DNA from: Limihaloglobus sulfuriphilus
Lineage (GTDB): Bacteria > Planctomycetota > Phycisphaerae > Sedimentisphaerales > Sedimentisphaeraceae
Direction: 5' to 3'
NCBI RefSeq assembly: GCF_001999965.1
Contig: NZ_CP019646.1
Location: forward strand, 806,001-870,000
DNA length: 64,000 bases
Shown here: piece by piece, positions 18,157 through 28,183 of the stretch
How positions within the stretch are numbered: position 1 is the stretch's first letter
Layout: each line of letters starts with the position of its first letter
Program-made: the position numbers and the translations under genes
The notes under the pieces: model-generated
What the model saw: only the letters and a program-made list of their open reading frames with translations
Told to the model about the DNA's origin: nothing
Databases searched by the model: none

Positions 18157-19386
18157 ATGGCCGGAAGTACAGATACGATTTTTGGAAGGCTTGCGCTTGA
18201 GCGGAGTTTTTGTTCAGAAGTAGAGCTTAAAGACTGCCGCGCTGCGCTTAAGGAAATTTCCAGTGATAAAAGGCCCGCTTTGGCCAGTGTTATGGTCAAA
18301 AAAGGATATATAACAAAATCTCAGGCCGCACGATTGCTTGATGAGATAAAAAAACAGCAGGAAACTCAAGGGCAGATCCCCGGTTACGACATAATAGAAA
18401 AAATCGGCTCTGGTGCTATGGCTATAGTCTATAAGGCCAAGCAGAAAAGCCTTGACAGAACGGTTGCCATAAAAGTCCTGCCGCACAAATTCGCCGCCAA
18501 GGACAATTATGTTGACCGTTTCTATAAAGAAGGCCAGCTTGCCGCCAAGCTCAACCACAACAATATCGTTCAGGCGATAGATGTAGGCCAGGCCAGTGGT
18601 CTTTATTACTTTGTCATGGAATATGTTGAGGGTAAATCCATCTATGATGACCTTTCAGCCGGCAAGGTGTTCTCTGAACAGGAGGCTCTCGAGATTATCC
18701 TCCAGCTTGCAAGGGCTCTTGAGCACGCCCATGCCCAGGGGCTGATTCACCGTGATATAAAACCCAAAAATATAATGATAACCAAGGACGGCACAGTAAA
18801 ACTGGCAGATCTTGGTCTGGCCAGGACAACTTCAGATGTAGAGGCTGCCGAAAATGAAAAGGGAAAAGCCTTTGGCACACCGTTCTATATTGCCCCTGAG
18901 CAGATACGCGGAGACGTTAATATAGACGGCAGGGCGGACGTATATGGGCTTGGAGCAACTTTTTATCATATGGTTACCGGCCAGGTTCCGTTTAACGCGC
19001 CCAACCCTAAAGAAGTGATGAAAAAACATCTCAAAGAGCCCTTAACCCCTCCTGACCATATAAACGTAACTCTTTCTGCCGGGGTTGCTATCATTATAGA
19101 GACAATGATGGCAAAAGATCCTAATGAAAGGTACCAGAACCCATCTGATTTGGTTAAAGACCTTGAGGCCGTTTCAAAAGGAAATTCGCCTGTATTTGCC
19201 GCAAAGAGGGTTGATATTGATACCCTCTCAGAGCTTGAAAGCGGATCTCCGGTGGTAATTGAGGGCGATACACGGATGTATCCGGAAAACGTTATCACAA
19301 GATACAGGATTATTTGCGCTGTTTTGAGTGCCGTTATTCTGCTTCTTATTCTGCTGATGGTTTTTGGTAAAGGCGGCACGCAGTAA
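18157..19386 (+). CDS. Membrane-anchored serine/threonine protein kinase
   Basis: A 409-residue Hanks-type kinase. Residues 1-75 form a helical N-terminal region. The kinase domain starts at YDIIEKIGSGAMAIVYKA (glycine loop), with the catalytic Lys in TVAIKVLP, catalytic loop HRDIKPKNIMI, metal motif as DLG in LADLGLA, and IAPEQIRG as the APE motif. It ends with one hydrophobic helix (YRIICAVLSAVILLLILLMV) and a short tail, so the kinase is probably cytoplasmic and C-terminally anchored with no extracellular sensor. The substrate is unknown. Such kinases are common in planctomycetes. Confidence 0.9.
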   Translation: MAGSTDTIFGRLALERSFCSEVELKDCRAALKEISSDKRPALASVMVKKGYITKSQAARLLDEIKKQQETQGQIPGYDIIEKIGSGAMAIVYKAKQKSLDRTVAIKVLPHKFAAKDNYVDRFYKEGQLAAKLNHNNIVQAIDVGQASGLYYFVMEYVEGKSIYDDLSAGKVFSEQEALEIILQLARALEHAHAQGLIHRDIKPKNIMITKDGTVKLADLGLARTTSDVEAAENEKGKAFGTPFYIAPEQIRGDVNIDGRADVYGLGATFYHMVTGQVPFNAPNPKEVMKKHLKEPLTPPDHINVTLSAGVAIIIETMMAKDPNERYQNPSDLVKDLEAVSKGNSPVFAAKRVDIDTLSELESGSPVVIEGDTRMYPENVITRYRIICAVLSAVILLLILLMVFGKGGTQ

Positions 19387-19411
19387 GTTTTGTCTCCAGG
19401 CGGTATTTTGA

Positions 19412-20617
19412 GTGCAATGTGATGACAAGAAAGCTCTGAGCAGTTCGGTCGGCTGTATTCTGGTCTTAACAGGTTTCTTTTACCTGAATTTTATCTCACG
19501 CATAATATCTTCGCCGCTGATGCCTAATATTAAGGCCTCGCTTGGAATGGATCACGGAGCTGCCGGCGGCGTATTTCTGTTTATCGCTTCAGGGTATCTG
19601 GCAGGAATAATTCTTTCGGGTATTATTTCCTGCATAATAAAACACCGCAGCGTTATATTTATTTCTGCGGTAAGCTGCGGAACAGCAGTTATCTTCATGT
19701 CCTTTTCACACAGTGCCGCCGTGCTGAATGGTTTCGCGTCTTTGACGGGTTTGGCCGCGGGTTTGTATCTGCCCAGCGGCATCGCTTCCATAACTCACAT
19801 AGTAAAACCCTCAGGCTGGGGCAGGGCATTGTCAATACATGAGCTGGCCCCTAATCTGGCTTTTCTCACAGCACCGCTGATAGCCGAAGTTTGTCTTTCG
19901 TTTATGAACTGGAGAAATACGCTTCAGCTCATAGGCTGCTGTTCGGTCGCTGCGGGGATCATTTATTACTCATGCGGCAAGAGCGGGAATTTCAAAGGCC
20001 GGATGCCGGCTTATTCGCAGGCTGTATCTTTTTTCCGTATGAGGTCTTACTGGATAATGCTGGTTTTGTTTTCGCTTGGGGTGTTGAGTACGCTGGGAAT
20101 CTATACCATGATACCGTTGTATCTGATCGCTGAGTTCAATTACAGCAGACTGGCGGCCAATACTATTTTGAGCATTTCCAGAATTCTAACACTTGTTACC
20201 GTTTTCGTGTCAGGTTGGAGTGTTGATAGATTCGGTCTAAGACGCACTTTAAGTACAGTGTTTATAGTTACTTCTGTGTTAACACTATCTATGGCCGCGG
20301 CATCGGGAAGATTTTTGATACCGGCAGTATTTGCCCAGCCGCTGGCGGCCGTGTGCTTCTTTCCGGCAGGTATCGCGGCGCTTTCAGCAATATTTCCCGA
20401 AAAGAGCCGCAACGTCGGCATATCTCTTAGTGTGCCGCTGGCTTTCTGGATCGGGGCGGGGCTGGCACCGGCCGCACTTGGAGCTTTTGCGGATCGGGGA
20501 ATGTTCAGGGCGGGTTTTGCCGTTGCGGGTGTAGCGTTCCTCGCCGGCGGCGTGTTGAGTTATTTTCTTGATATACCTTCAGTTAAAGAGGATGCAGCTA
20601 CAGATGCAGAGAAATAA
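19412..20617 (+). CDS. Major facilitator superfamily transporter
   Basis: A 401-residue protein with about 12 predicted hydrophobic helices. The loop motif SVDRFGLRRT corresponds to the conserved MFS motif between helices, and the first helix segment LVLTGFFYLNFISRIISSPL is typical. The start is GTG 19412, preceded by AGGCGG; no better upstream start is in frame. The substrate cannot be assigned. It is 25 bp after the kinase gene and slightly overlaps the ABC ATPase gene downstream, suggesting cotranscription. Confidence 0.82.
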   Translation: MQCDDKKALSSSVGCILVLTGFFYLNFISRIISSPLMPNIKASLGMDHGAAGGVFLFIASGYLAGIILSGIISCIIKHRSVIFISAVSCGTAVIFMSFSHSAAVLNGFASLTGLAAGLYLPSGIASITHIVKPSGWGRALSIHELAPNLAFLTAPLIAEVCLSFMNWRNTLQLIGCCSVAAGIIYYSCGKSGNFKGRMPAYSQAVSFFRMRSYWIMLVLFSLGVLSTLGIYTMIPLYLIAEFNYSRLAANTILSISRILTLVTVFVSGWSVDRFGLRRTLSTVFIVTSVLTLSMAAASGRFLIPAVFAQPLAAVCFFPAGIAALSAIFPEKSRNVGISLSVPLAFWIGAGLAPAALGAFADRGMFRAGFAVAGVAFLAGGVLSYFLDIPSVKEDAATDAEK

Positions 20618-21407
20618 ATCTAATATACTTAATGTTGAATCGGCGTGCCTTAATATTAGCGGTAAATCGATTTTACGGGATATAAACTTCGAGTTAAATG
20701 AAGGGCAGCGATGTGTTGTTCTCGGCGCAAACGGCAGCGGCAAATCTACTTTTCTTTCTATGATTGCCGGATATACATGGCCCTCACAGGGTAATATCTG
20801 GGCTTTCGGGCACAGGTTCGGTACCTTTGCACTGCATGAGCTCCGCAAGCGAATCGGCCTTGTCGCTACATCACGTATTCCAAATTTTGATGAATCGACT
20901 AAGGTTGGCGACATTGTCGCTACCGGATTCTGGGGAGGCTTGATGATACCGATGTATGCAGAGCTTAGCCCTGAACAGAAATTACTTGTAGAGCAGGAAT
21001 TGGCGGAATTTGGTCTGGAAGATTTCTACGAGAGGCCTTTCTGGCAGCTCTCAACAGGCGAGCGAAGCAGGGTCTTGATAGCCAGGGCGATGATTTCGCG
21101 GCCCGGGCTTCTCCTTCTCGATGAACCTGCGGCGGGGCTTGATATTCGCAACAGGACAGAACTTTTAAAGCATATAAATTCTCTTATTAACAGAGATCAG
21201 AGTCCCGCAGTGATTTTGGTAACACATCATTTTGATGAAATACCGCCGGATACCGACAGGATTGTAGTATTAAAAGACGGGGAGATTTATGTTGAAGGAG
21301 AACCCGGCGAGATTCTGAACTCGGATACAATCTCCCAGGCTTACGGGTGCAGCCTTGAAGTGATAAAAACGGCACAAAGATATGTAATAGTCCCTTCAAT
21401 CGACTAA
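20604..21407 (+). CDS. Lone ABC transporter ATP-binding protein
   Basis: An ABC ATPase of about 267 residues with Walker A GANGSGKST, the signature as LSTGERSR (a variant of LSGGQ), Walker B LLLLDEPAAGLD and the switch His in VTHHFDEIP. No permease gene is adjacent, so it resembles YlmA/ModF-like stand-alone ATPases. Start choice: AAAGAGG at 20585-20591 abuts ATG 20592 and is 12 nt before ATG 20604; a TTG at 20568 also exists. ATG 20604 is preferred but uncertain. It overlaps the MFS gene end. Confidence 0.85.
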   Translation: MQRNKSNILNVESACLNISGKSILRDINFELNEGQRCVVLGANGSGKSTFLSMIAGYTWPSQGNIWAFGHRFGTFALHELRKRIGLVATSRIPNFDESTKVGDIVATGFWGGLMIPMYAELSPEQKLLVEQELAEFGLEDFYERPFWQLSTGERSRVLIARAMISRPGLLLLDEPAAGLDIRNRTELLKHINSLINRDQSPAVILVTHHFDEIPPDTDRIVVLKDGEIYVEGEPGEILNSDTISQAYGCSLEVIKTAQRYVIVPSID

Positions 21408-21496
21408 AGTGTTTGCCAAATCCTTCATGCAAGTTGATATTATCCTGAAATATAATACAATGAGCAGGTGATTATTATGCTTAAGGACAGTTGCAA

Positions 21497-24400
21497 ATGA
21501 GTGTGCAGTTTATAACAGGCCGTGCCGGCAGCGGAAAAACGCATCTATGCCTCGAACAGATCAGAGAAAGTCTTCTCAGCGGAGAAGATACGGGGAATCT
21601 CATATTTCTGGTGCCGGAGCAATCCACATATATTGTGGAAAAGATGATACTTAATACACCCGGCATCGAAGGTTTCAGCAGACTGCATGTCCTTTCATTT
21701 AACCGTCTTGCGTACTGGCTGACAGAGAAATCAGTAAAAAGGCGAAGCCTGACGCTGCCGCTTCAGCTGCTTATCGTGAGTAAAATTCTTAATACAATGG
21801 CCTCCAGGCTGAAAGTCTTTTCACGGCAGCAGGGCTCGGCAGGTCTTGCCGGGCAGATACTGGGTATAATAGATGAGTTTCAGAGAAATGGCTTAAATCC
21901 ATCCGATATCAGCTCTGATATCCTTTCATCAAAGAAGCTCGGCAGCTCTACAGTGCTGAAACTGCATGATTTGAAGCTGATATACGCTGAATATTTGAAA
22001 ATCGCCGAAAATAAATATGATGCAGCGGTTCACCCGTTTGACAGAGCCTGCTCACACGCTGCCGGTTCAGAGCTTCTTAAAGGTGCACGTTTGTGGGTTG
22101 ACGGATTCTCCGGCTTTAACAGCCCGGAATTGACACTTCTTAGTGCTGTCATCAGAGCAGTCTCTGAGACAAAAATAGCCCTTTGCGCAGATCCTGCACA
22201 GATTAACGCCCAGTCATCAGGTTTATATGATGAGCTAAGTATCTTTGAGCCTACGCTTGAGACTTATTGGCGTTTAAGAGATATCTTCGGCGAGTGCGGT
22301 ATACCGGTCAGGGATGATATAGCATTGAGAGGCGGCAAACGTGTCAAGAAGGGCGGTACTCTTGATTTCATTGAACAGAATATCTTCACTGACGTTTCTA
22401 CCTCGATACTGGATGATTCAGTGAAATTGGTAAAGACCTCTGACTGCCACAATGAAGTCGAATACATAGCCCGTGAGATTATGAAACTGGTCAGAGACGG
22501 GGGGCTGAGATATCGTGATATAGCAGTCATAGTCTCAGATGAAGAGAGGTTCGCAAGTCACTTTAAGACGGTTTTCAGTGATTACCAGATACCATTGTTT
22601 CTTGATATAAAACGAAATGCGGGGAATCACCCGCTTACCTGTTATGTGCTTACGGCTGTGGATTGCGTGATCAGCGCTTTGAGCAGTGAAAGCATCTTTA
22701 CATGTCTTAAAAGCGGCTTTTCCAGACTGGACCATGAACAGATATCACGTCTGGAGAAATACTGCAGAGAGAACGGTATATCTTCGGGCGAGTGGCTGAG
22801 CGAGAGCCGCTGGCAGAATGGCGAGAGCCGGCAGGATATAAATCTTCTGAGGAACGAAGCGATAGAACCGTTAAAGAATTTCTACAGGGAGATGACCGCT
22901 CATTTAGATGAAAACGGGCTGGTAAGCGCAAAAGAATTTTCACTTGAACTTCTGAATTTTATTGACCAGAGCCGGGTCGAAAGCGTACTTGGGCAGTGGT
23001 CAAAGGCAGCTTTGGACAACGGTGATACAGAGATTTCGCTGATGCATAAAAACACCTTTGAATCTTTGCTTGAGATAATTGCACAGGTGACGGATATATT
23101 TGGTGAAGAGAGGCTCGAACCGGATTATTACGCATCAATCGTTGGTGACATGCTCAAGAGCACCTCATTTGCTCTGGTGCCTCCCTGCCAGGATCAGGTA
23201 CTTATCGGTACGGTCGATCGCAGCCGTCAGCCGGAAGTTAAGGCTGTATTTCTGTGCGGTGTCAATCAGGGGCTTTTCCCTTCTCCTGTGAGGGCGGAGG
23301 GGCTTCTGCGTGAGGATGAGAGGGCGGATGTTATTTCACAGGGGCTGGAGATGGATGATCCGCTCTCAGTTGAGATGGTGCGGAGACAGTATCTTGCTTA
23401 TATTGCCTTTACACGGGCAAAAGAAATGCTTTATATAACTTTCTCTGAACAGGACGAGCAGGGAAGGCCGATGCAGATTAGCGGGTTTGGGGACAGGTTG
23501 GTAAATATTTTTGAAGGAAAACTAAAACCGGAAAGTTTTGATCCGTGGGAGAATCAGGACTTCTCGTACACTTCTCCGGTCAGGCTTTCTGAGAGGGTGT
23601 GTGACAGCGTCAGCCCTGATAACAATGATCTGAAAGGGATCAGGCAGACTCTGGAGTTTAATAAAGTATTTGGGAGTAAACTTAAAGATTATGACAGCCT
23701 CGCGGCTGAATACGGCTCTCAATGGGATAATTCTGTCAACACTGAGCAAAGCGGTGAGTTGTGCGGTAAAGAAATAAATGTAGATGCTTCAAAGCTATCG
23801 ACCTATGCCAAATGCCCCTATATGTATTTTGCCAGATATGTTCTTGGCCTTAAATCTGAAAAGAAATTTGCACTGGAACCTGTGGATATAGGAAGTTTCA
23901 GCCATAAAATACTCGAGATGCTCGGCAGGGATATGCTCGCCGGGAGATATGATTTTGATACACGGGACTCTGGCGAAATTCACAAAAAAATGGACGAGTT
24001 TGTCTTGCAGTATCTTGTCGAAAATTCTATTTTGAGCCGTATCCTTGAAAAAAGCCGCCACGCGAATTATATTTTTCAAACCCAGAAGTCGGCCCTTCAT
24101 CAGCTTCTCGATACGCTTATTGAGATGAGACGTGCCGGGAATATGAAGCTGCTTTGTGTCGAACCCTACATTTCGAGAATGGTTTGCTTTGACGGTGTTG
24201 ATGTACGCCTTAGTGGAAAAATAGACAGAATTGACTTTGTGCCTGCCGGCGCAGAGAATTCGCAGATAAGTCTGGTGGTATATGATTACAAAACCTCGGC
24301 CAGAAAAACTGACTGGAAAGACATCTTTAACGGCAGTAATGTTCAGTTGCTGGTGTATCTGCTTCTGCTCAAAGACATGAGAGTTTTAGACCGGTATATT

Positions 24401-24901
24401 TATCCTGCGGCGGCTTTTTATATGCCGGTGAATCAGACTGTCGAAAATGCCGAGAGAGTGTCTAAAACAAAGATTAGTCAATCCCGTTTGAGAGCCTCTG
24501 GTATATTAGCAGAGAGTGTTGTCGCTGATCTGACAGATCCGGAGGTCCAGAATGAAAAGAGTTATTTTGATTTCAGACTGACGAAAAATGGAAGCCTGGG
24601 CTGGTACAGCACTTCGAGAGCTTTTCATGATGATGATTTTGAGAAACTTCTGGCAGCCGGTGAGGTCGTGCTGTCCAGGCTTGTCAAAGGGATAAGTCAG
24701 TCTCGTTTTGATATATCGCCGCTGGATGAATCCTGCAAATATTGCGATTACAGATCATTGTGCAGATTTGAGCCGGTTTTCAACAAACAGCGGTTTTCAG
24801 ATAAAGCGAACAAAAATGACGTTCTTGCGTTATCACGTTCAAAAGTCCGGGTAGAATGGGATCGAGATGCCGAACTTGCTGTGAGAAAGGATCAGCGATG
24901 A
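21497..24901 (+). CDS. addB: AddB, helicase/nuclease subunit of the AddAB recombination complex
   Basis: A protein of about 1134 residues that together with AddA resects double-strand breaks for recombination. Walker A GRAGSGKT is near residue 10, followed by the AddB-typical IFLVPEQSTYIVEKMIL. The C-terminal nuclease domain has DRIDF and VVYDYKTS. Iron-sulfur cysteines are seen in the upstream KCPYMYFARY segment and in CKYCDYRSLC near the end, the usual AddB pattern. ATG 21497 lies 9 nt after AAGGA; the TTG six bases upstream is too close to that site. It overlaps addA by ATGA. Confidence 0.9.
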   Translation: MSVQFITGRAGSGKTHLCLEQIRESLLSGEDTGNLIFLVPEQSTYIVEKMILNTPGIEGFSRLHVLSFNRLAYWLTEKSVKRRSLTLPLQLLIVSKILNTMASRLKVFSRQQGSAGLAGQILGIIDEFQRNGLNPSDISSDILSSKKLGSSTVLKLHDLKLIYAEYLKIAENKYDAAVHPFDRACSHAAGSELLKGARLWVDGFSGFNSPELTLLSAVIRAVSETKIALCADPAQINAQSSGLYDELSIFEPTLETYWRLRDIFGECGIPVRDDIALRGGKRVKKGGTLDFIEQNIFTDVSTSILDDSVKLVKTSDCHNEVEYIAREIMKLVRDGGLRYRDIAVIVSDEERFASHFKTVFSDYQIPLFLDIKRNAGNHPLTCYVLTAVDCVISALSSESIFTCLKSGFSRLDHEQISRLEKYCRENGISSGEWLSESRWQNGESRQDINLLRNEAIEPLKNFYREMTAHLDENGLVSAKEFSLELLNFIDQSRVESVLGQWSKAALDNGDTEISLMHKNTFESLLEIIAQVTDIFGEERLEPDYYASIVGDMLKSTSFALVPPCQDQVLIGTVDRSRQPEVKAVFLCGVNQGLFPSPVRAEGLLREDERADVISQGLEMDDPLSVEMVRRQYLAYIAFTRAKEMLYITFSEQDEQGRPMQISGFGDRLVNIFEGKLKPESFDPWENQDFSYTSPVRLSERVCDSVSPDNNDLKGIRQTLEFNKVFGSKLKDYDSLAAEYGSQWDNSVNTEQSGELCGKEINVDASKLSTYAKCPYMYFARYVLGLKSEKKFALEPVDIGSFSHKILEMLGRDMLAGRYDFDTRDSGEIHKKMDEFVLQYLVENSILSRILEKSRHANYIFQTQKSALHQLLDTLIEMRRAGNMKLLCVEPYISRMVCFDGVDVRLSGKIDRIDFVPAGAENSQISLVVYDYKTSARKTDWKDIFNGSNVQLLVYLLLLKDMRVLDRYIYPAAAFYMPVNQTVENAERVSKTKISQSRLRASGILAESVVADLTDPEVQNEKSYFDFRLTKNGSLGWYSTSRAFHDDDFEKLLAAGEVVLSRLVKGISQSRFDISPLDESCKYCDYRSLCRFEPVFNKQRFSDKANKNDVLALSRSKVRVEWDRDAELAVRKDQR

Positions 24902-27900
24902 AATATACTCAGGATCAGCAGGCTGCAATAGATGCTCGCGGGAATGTCCTGGTAACCGCCTCGGCGGGAACGGGCAAAACCGCCGTCCTTGCGCAGAGGT
25001 GCCTTGAGCTTGTTCTCAACGGAACGGATCTTGACAGGATTCTTGTTGTAACTTTCACTGAGGCCGCCGCGGCTGAAATGAAGATTCGTATTGAACAAAA
25101 ACTCCGGTCAGAGGTGTCAAAAGAAGATACTGGTAAACGTAATTTTCTGCGACGTCAGATTTTAAAGATAGACAACGCCCGCATAAGCACTATACATTCA
25201 TTCTGCAGACGGCTCATTGTCGAACATTACAACGAAATCGGGCTTGATCCCTCGTTTAAGGTGATTGATCAGGATGAATTGATGCTGATCAAAACTGAGG
25301 TCATGGAATCAGTTCTTGAAGATGCCTGGCAGCGCCGCGAAATGGTCGAGTCTATGGGGCAGCTCTTCGCCGAAAGAAAAATCATCGGCAGCAGTGATTT
25401 TACCAATGCCTTTATATCGGTAGCCGATAAGCTCGAGTCAGTTCCATGCAGGGACAGCTGGTATGAGCGAATCTTGAACACAGAGCCGTGCGGTGAGAAT
25501 GATACAACCGCCAAAGCAGAATTGCTGCAAATCGCGACTTTTGTAGAACTGCTCAAAATGTACGATAAGGCATTGGCGAAAAAGAAACAGATTTTTAACT
25601 GTCTGGATTATTCTGATTTGCAGTTGTGGGCCTGGAAACTGCTTTACGGCGGCGACGGCAGGCTCTCAAAGGCGGCAGAGGATATCGCCGGCCGGTTTCA
25701 GTACACGTTTGTAGATGAATATCAGGATGTCAGCGATCTGCAGGATGCGATTATAAGGGCGGTAAGCCCCCGTGAGCTTTTTATCGTCGGCGATGTAAAG
25801 CAGAGTATTTATATGTTTCGTGAGGCCAGGCCGCAGATATTTCTTGATTACATTAAGGATGCCGAGTCTGGTTCCTCAGGTTCTGTCCTGATTCCACTGA
25901 ATATCAATTTCCGTTCCCGCCAGAAGGTTCTGGACTTTGTAAACGTTGTCTTTAAAAGGCTTATGCACGTTGAGACCAGCGGCATGGTGTATGACTCCAA
26001 AGCCGTCCTAACCGGTGGGCTCGATTATAAGCCTTTGGAGCAAGACAAGCCCCCTGTTGAAGTTCATCTGATAACTCAGTCCGCGGCGGAACCTTCTAAA
26101 ACGAAATATTCAAAATACGCCCGCCAGGCCAAACTCATTGCTGAGCGGATAAAACGCATGGTCGCTAAAGACGGCGGCAGGGCAGAGTTCCAGGTTATGG
26201 ATAAAAATACCGGCGATTACAGAGATGTTCGTTATGAAGATATTGCAGTTCTTATGTACTCCGTGAAATCCGCAGTGAACGAGTATCTTGATGTTTTCGC
26301 AGCAGAGGGGATACCGGTTGCAACAGATTTCTCCCGCGAATTTTTCCAGAGGAGTGAGATAAGTACAATGGTTTCGCTGCTCAGGGTGCTTGACAATCAG
26401 TATAATGACATAGATATGGCCGCGGTTTTGAGAAGTCCGCTTGTCAGACTCACCGACATTGATCTTGCAAGAATTGCCGGCTGTGCAAATTACAGCGATT
26501 CTTTCTGCGAGGCGATTAGGCGTTATAGCTGTGAATTCAGCGATGAACTTTCTGCCGGAATCAAGAAGGCGATGGATAATCTTGATACCTGGAGAAAGTC
26601 TGCAATACGCCGCGGCTTATCCGATATGATATGGGATGTTTACAGGGAAACGGGATATCTTTCATTCGTACTTGCCCTGCCGGAGGGTCGGCAGAGACGG
26701 GCAAATCTCGTTAAATTCCATGAAAGGGCGGTTCAGTTTGAGAATTTCCTCAGCAGCAGCAGTCAAATATCGCTTTCCAGGTTTGTTCGCTTCATCGATC
26801 AGCTTTCTCAGAACAAAAACGAGTGGCATGAGGCGTCTCTTGCCGACACCGCTGCGGGGGTCAAGATAACAACCATTCACAAAAGCAAGGGCCTTGAGTA
26901 TCCTGTTGTTTTCGCAGCGTCTCTGGAGCGGCAGATCCCGCTTTCTGAAAATAAGGAGGACTGGATTTTTGATTTGGAACTTGGGCTGGGTTTAAAGATT
27001 ACCCGTGATTATTTACGGGAGCGGGGCCCGCTATATAAGGCTGTCGAGCAGCGGCAGAAATCCGATCAGCTCGCCGAGTCTATCCGGCAGTTGTATGTGA
27101 CCTTTACGCGCGCCAGAGAACGGCTGATACTTGTATCAGATGTTACCGGCGGCACCGTAAAGCCAGAAAAATGGCTCAATCCCGATGATTTGGACAGTGA
27201 AAAACTCTTTTCGCCGGCGGCTATGCTCTCCCAGCCGAGTTATGCCAGATGGCTGATCGGATGTTTCAGTGATCAGCTGTGCGTGGACGATTTGCAGCCT
27301 TCAGAGGAGCCCAGGGTTGTAAATTCCTCTCTGTTCAGCATTTGCTCACATGATCGAATCGCTGTTGAAGAAAGTTTAGAAAGCCTGCTCAATCAGAGAC
27401 CAAAAACAGAAGAGATAGAGTTATCGATAGATACAGAAAATATTGAGGCCAAAGCCTGCCGGATAATTCAGCCTCTGCTTAAGGGGTACGCCTATTCTGA
27501 GTTTACCAGACTGCCGGCAAAACAGTCTGTTTCCGCGCTGACACATGAAAATGATGAATTCAGGCAATTTTTCGAAAAAGAATGGAAGAAACATCCTTCA
27601 GACTTAACCGCCGCGGCAGGGGAAAAAGCCGATCCCCTGGAAGTCGGTTCGGCGGTTCATCTTATTTTTGAAAAGGCGGATGTCAGTCAGGGTATTTCTA
27701 TGAATTACCTGGAAAGTCTTTTGCAAGGCCTTGTCAGTAAGAAACTTATATCAGAAGGCGTCTCGGCTGTTATAGATCTGGAGGGTGTGTTGGAGTTTTT
27801 TCAACATGAGAGTTTTAAACAGCTTATGGCGTGCTCTGAGGCCGTGTACAGGGAGTGGCCGTTTACTTTTTCAGCCTCGCCACGCGAATTTGGTGTGCAT

Positions 27901-28146
27901 TCCGGGGGTGATGGAGACAATGTTATAATTCAGGGTATTGTGGATATGATCATTGACCGCGGCGAAGATATTGTTATAGTTGACTTTAAGACGGACCGCG
28001 TTGATTCGGAGTCAATTTCGCATCGGGCGGAATTGTATAGAAAGCAGCTTGAATTTTATTCTCGCGCCGCCGCGGCGGTGCTGAAAAAGCCGGTTAGCCG
28101 GCTGCTGCTGTATTTTGTTTCCAGCAGAAGTTTTTACGAGCTGTAA
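24898..28146 (+). CDS. addA: AddA, UvrD-like helicase/nuclease subunit of AddAB
   Basis: A protein of about 1082 residues. UvrD-family motifs: TQDQQAAIDARG (Q motif), TASAGTGKTAVLAQR (Walker A), FVDEYQDVSDLQ (motif II), GDVKQSIYMFR (motif III), TIHKSKGLEYPVVF (motif V) and LYVTFTRARERL (motif VI). The C-terminal PD-(D/E)XK nuclease has GIVDMIID and IVDFKTD. ATG 24898 overlaps the addB stop and is preceded by GAAAGGA. No recBCD gene is nearby, so AddAB is the likely end-resection system. Confidence 0.93.
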   Translation: MKYTQDQQAAIDARGNVLVTASAGTGKTAVLAQRCLELVLNGTDLDRILVVTFTEAAAAEMKIRIEQKLRSEVSKEDTGKRNFLRRQILKIDNARISTIHSFCRRLIVEHYNEIGLDPSFKVIDQDELMLIKTEVMESVLEDAWQRREMVESMGQLFAERKIIGSSDFTNAFISVADKLESVPCRDSWYERILNTEPCGENDTTAKAELLQIATFVELLKMYDKALAKKKQIFNCLDYSDLQLWAWKLLYGGDGRLSKAAEDIAGRFQYTFVDEYQDVSDLQDAIIRAVSPRELFIVGDVKQSIYMFREARPQIFLDYIKDAESGSSGSVLIPLNINFRSRQKVLDFVNVVFKRLMHVETSGMVYDSKAVLTGGLDYKPLEQDKPPVEVHLITQSAAEPSKTKYSKYARQAKLIAERIKRMVAKDGGRAEFQVMDKNTGDYRDVRYEDIAVLMYSVKSAVNEYLDVFAAEGIPVATDFSREFFQRSEISTMVSLLRVLDNQYNDIDMAAVLRSPLVRLTDIDLARIAGCANYSDSFCEAIRRYSCEFSDELSAGIKKAMDNLDTWRKSAIRRGLSDMIWDVYRETGYLSFVLALPEGRQRRANLVKFHERAVQFENFLSSSSQISLSRFVRFIDQLSQNKNEWHEASLADTAAGVKITTIHKSKGLEYPVVFAASLERQIPLSENKEDWIFDLELGLGLKITRDYLRERGPLYKAVEQRQKSDQLAESIRQLYVTFTRARERLILVSDVTGGTVKPEKWLNPDDLDSEKLFSPAAMLSQPSYARWLIGCFSDQLCVDDLQPSEEPRVVNSSLFSICSHDRIAVEESLESLLNQRPKTEEIELSIDTENIEAKACRIIQPLLKGYAYSEFTRLPAKQSVSALTHENDEFRQFFEKEWKKHPSDLTAAAGEKADPLEVGSAVHLIFEKADVSQGISMNYLESLLQGLVSKKLISEGVSAVIDLEGVLEFFQHESFKQLMACSEAVYREWPFTFSASPREFGVHSGGDGDNVIIQGIVDMIIDRGEDIVIVDFKTDRVDSESISHRAELYRKQLEFYSRAAAAVLKKPVSRLLLYFVSSRSFYEL

Positions 28147-28183
28147 TTTAGATTTAACCTATAGATAAAGAAAGTGATTTCCG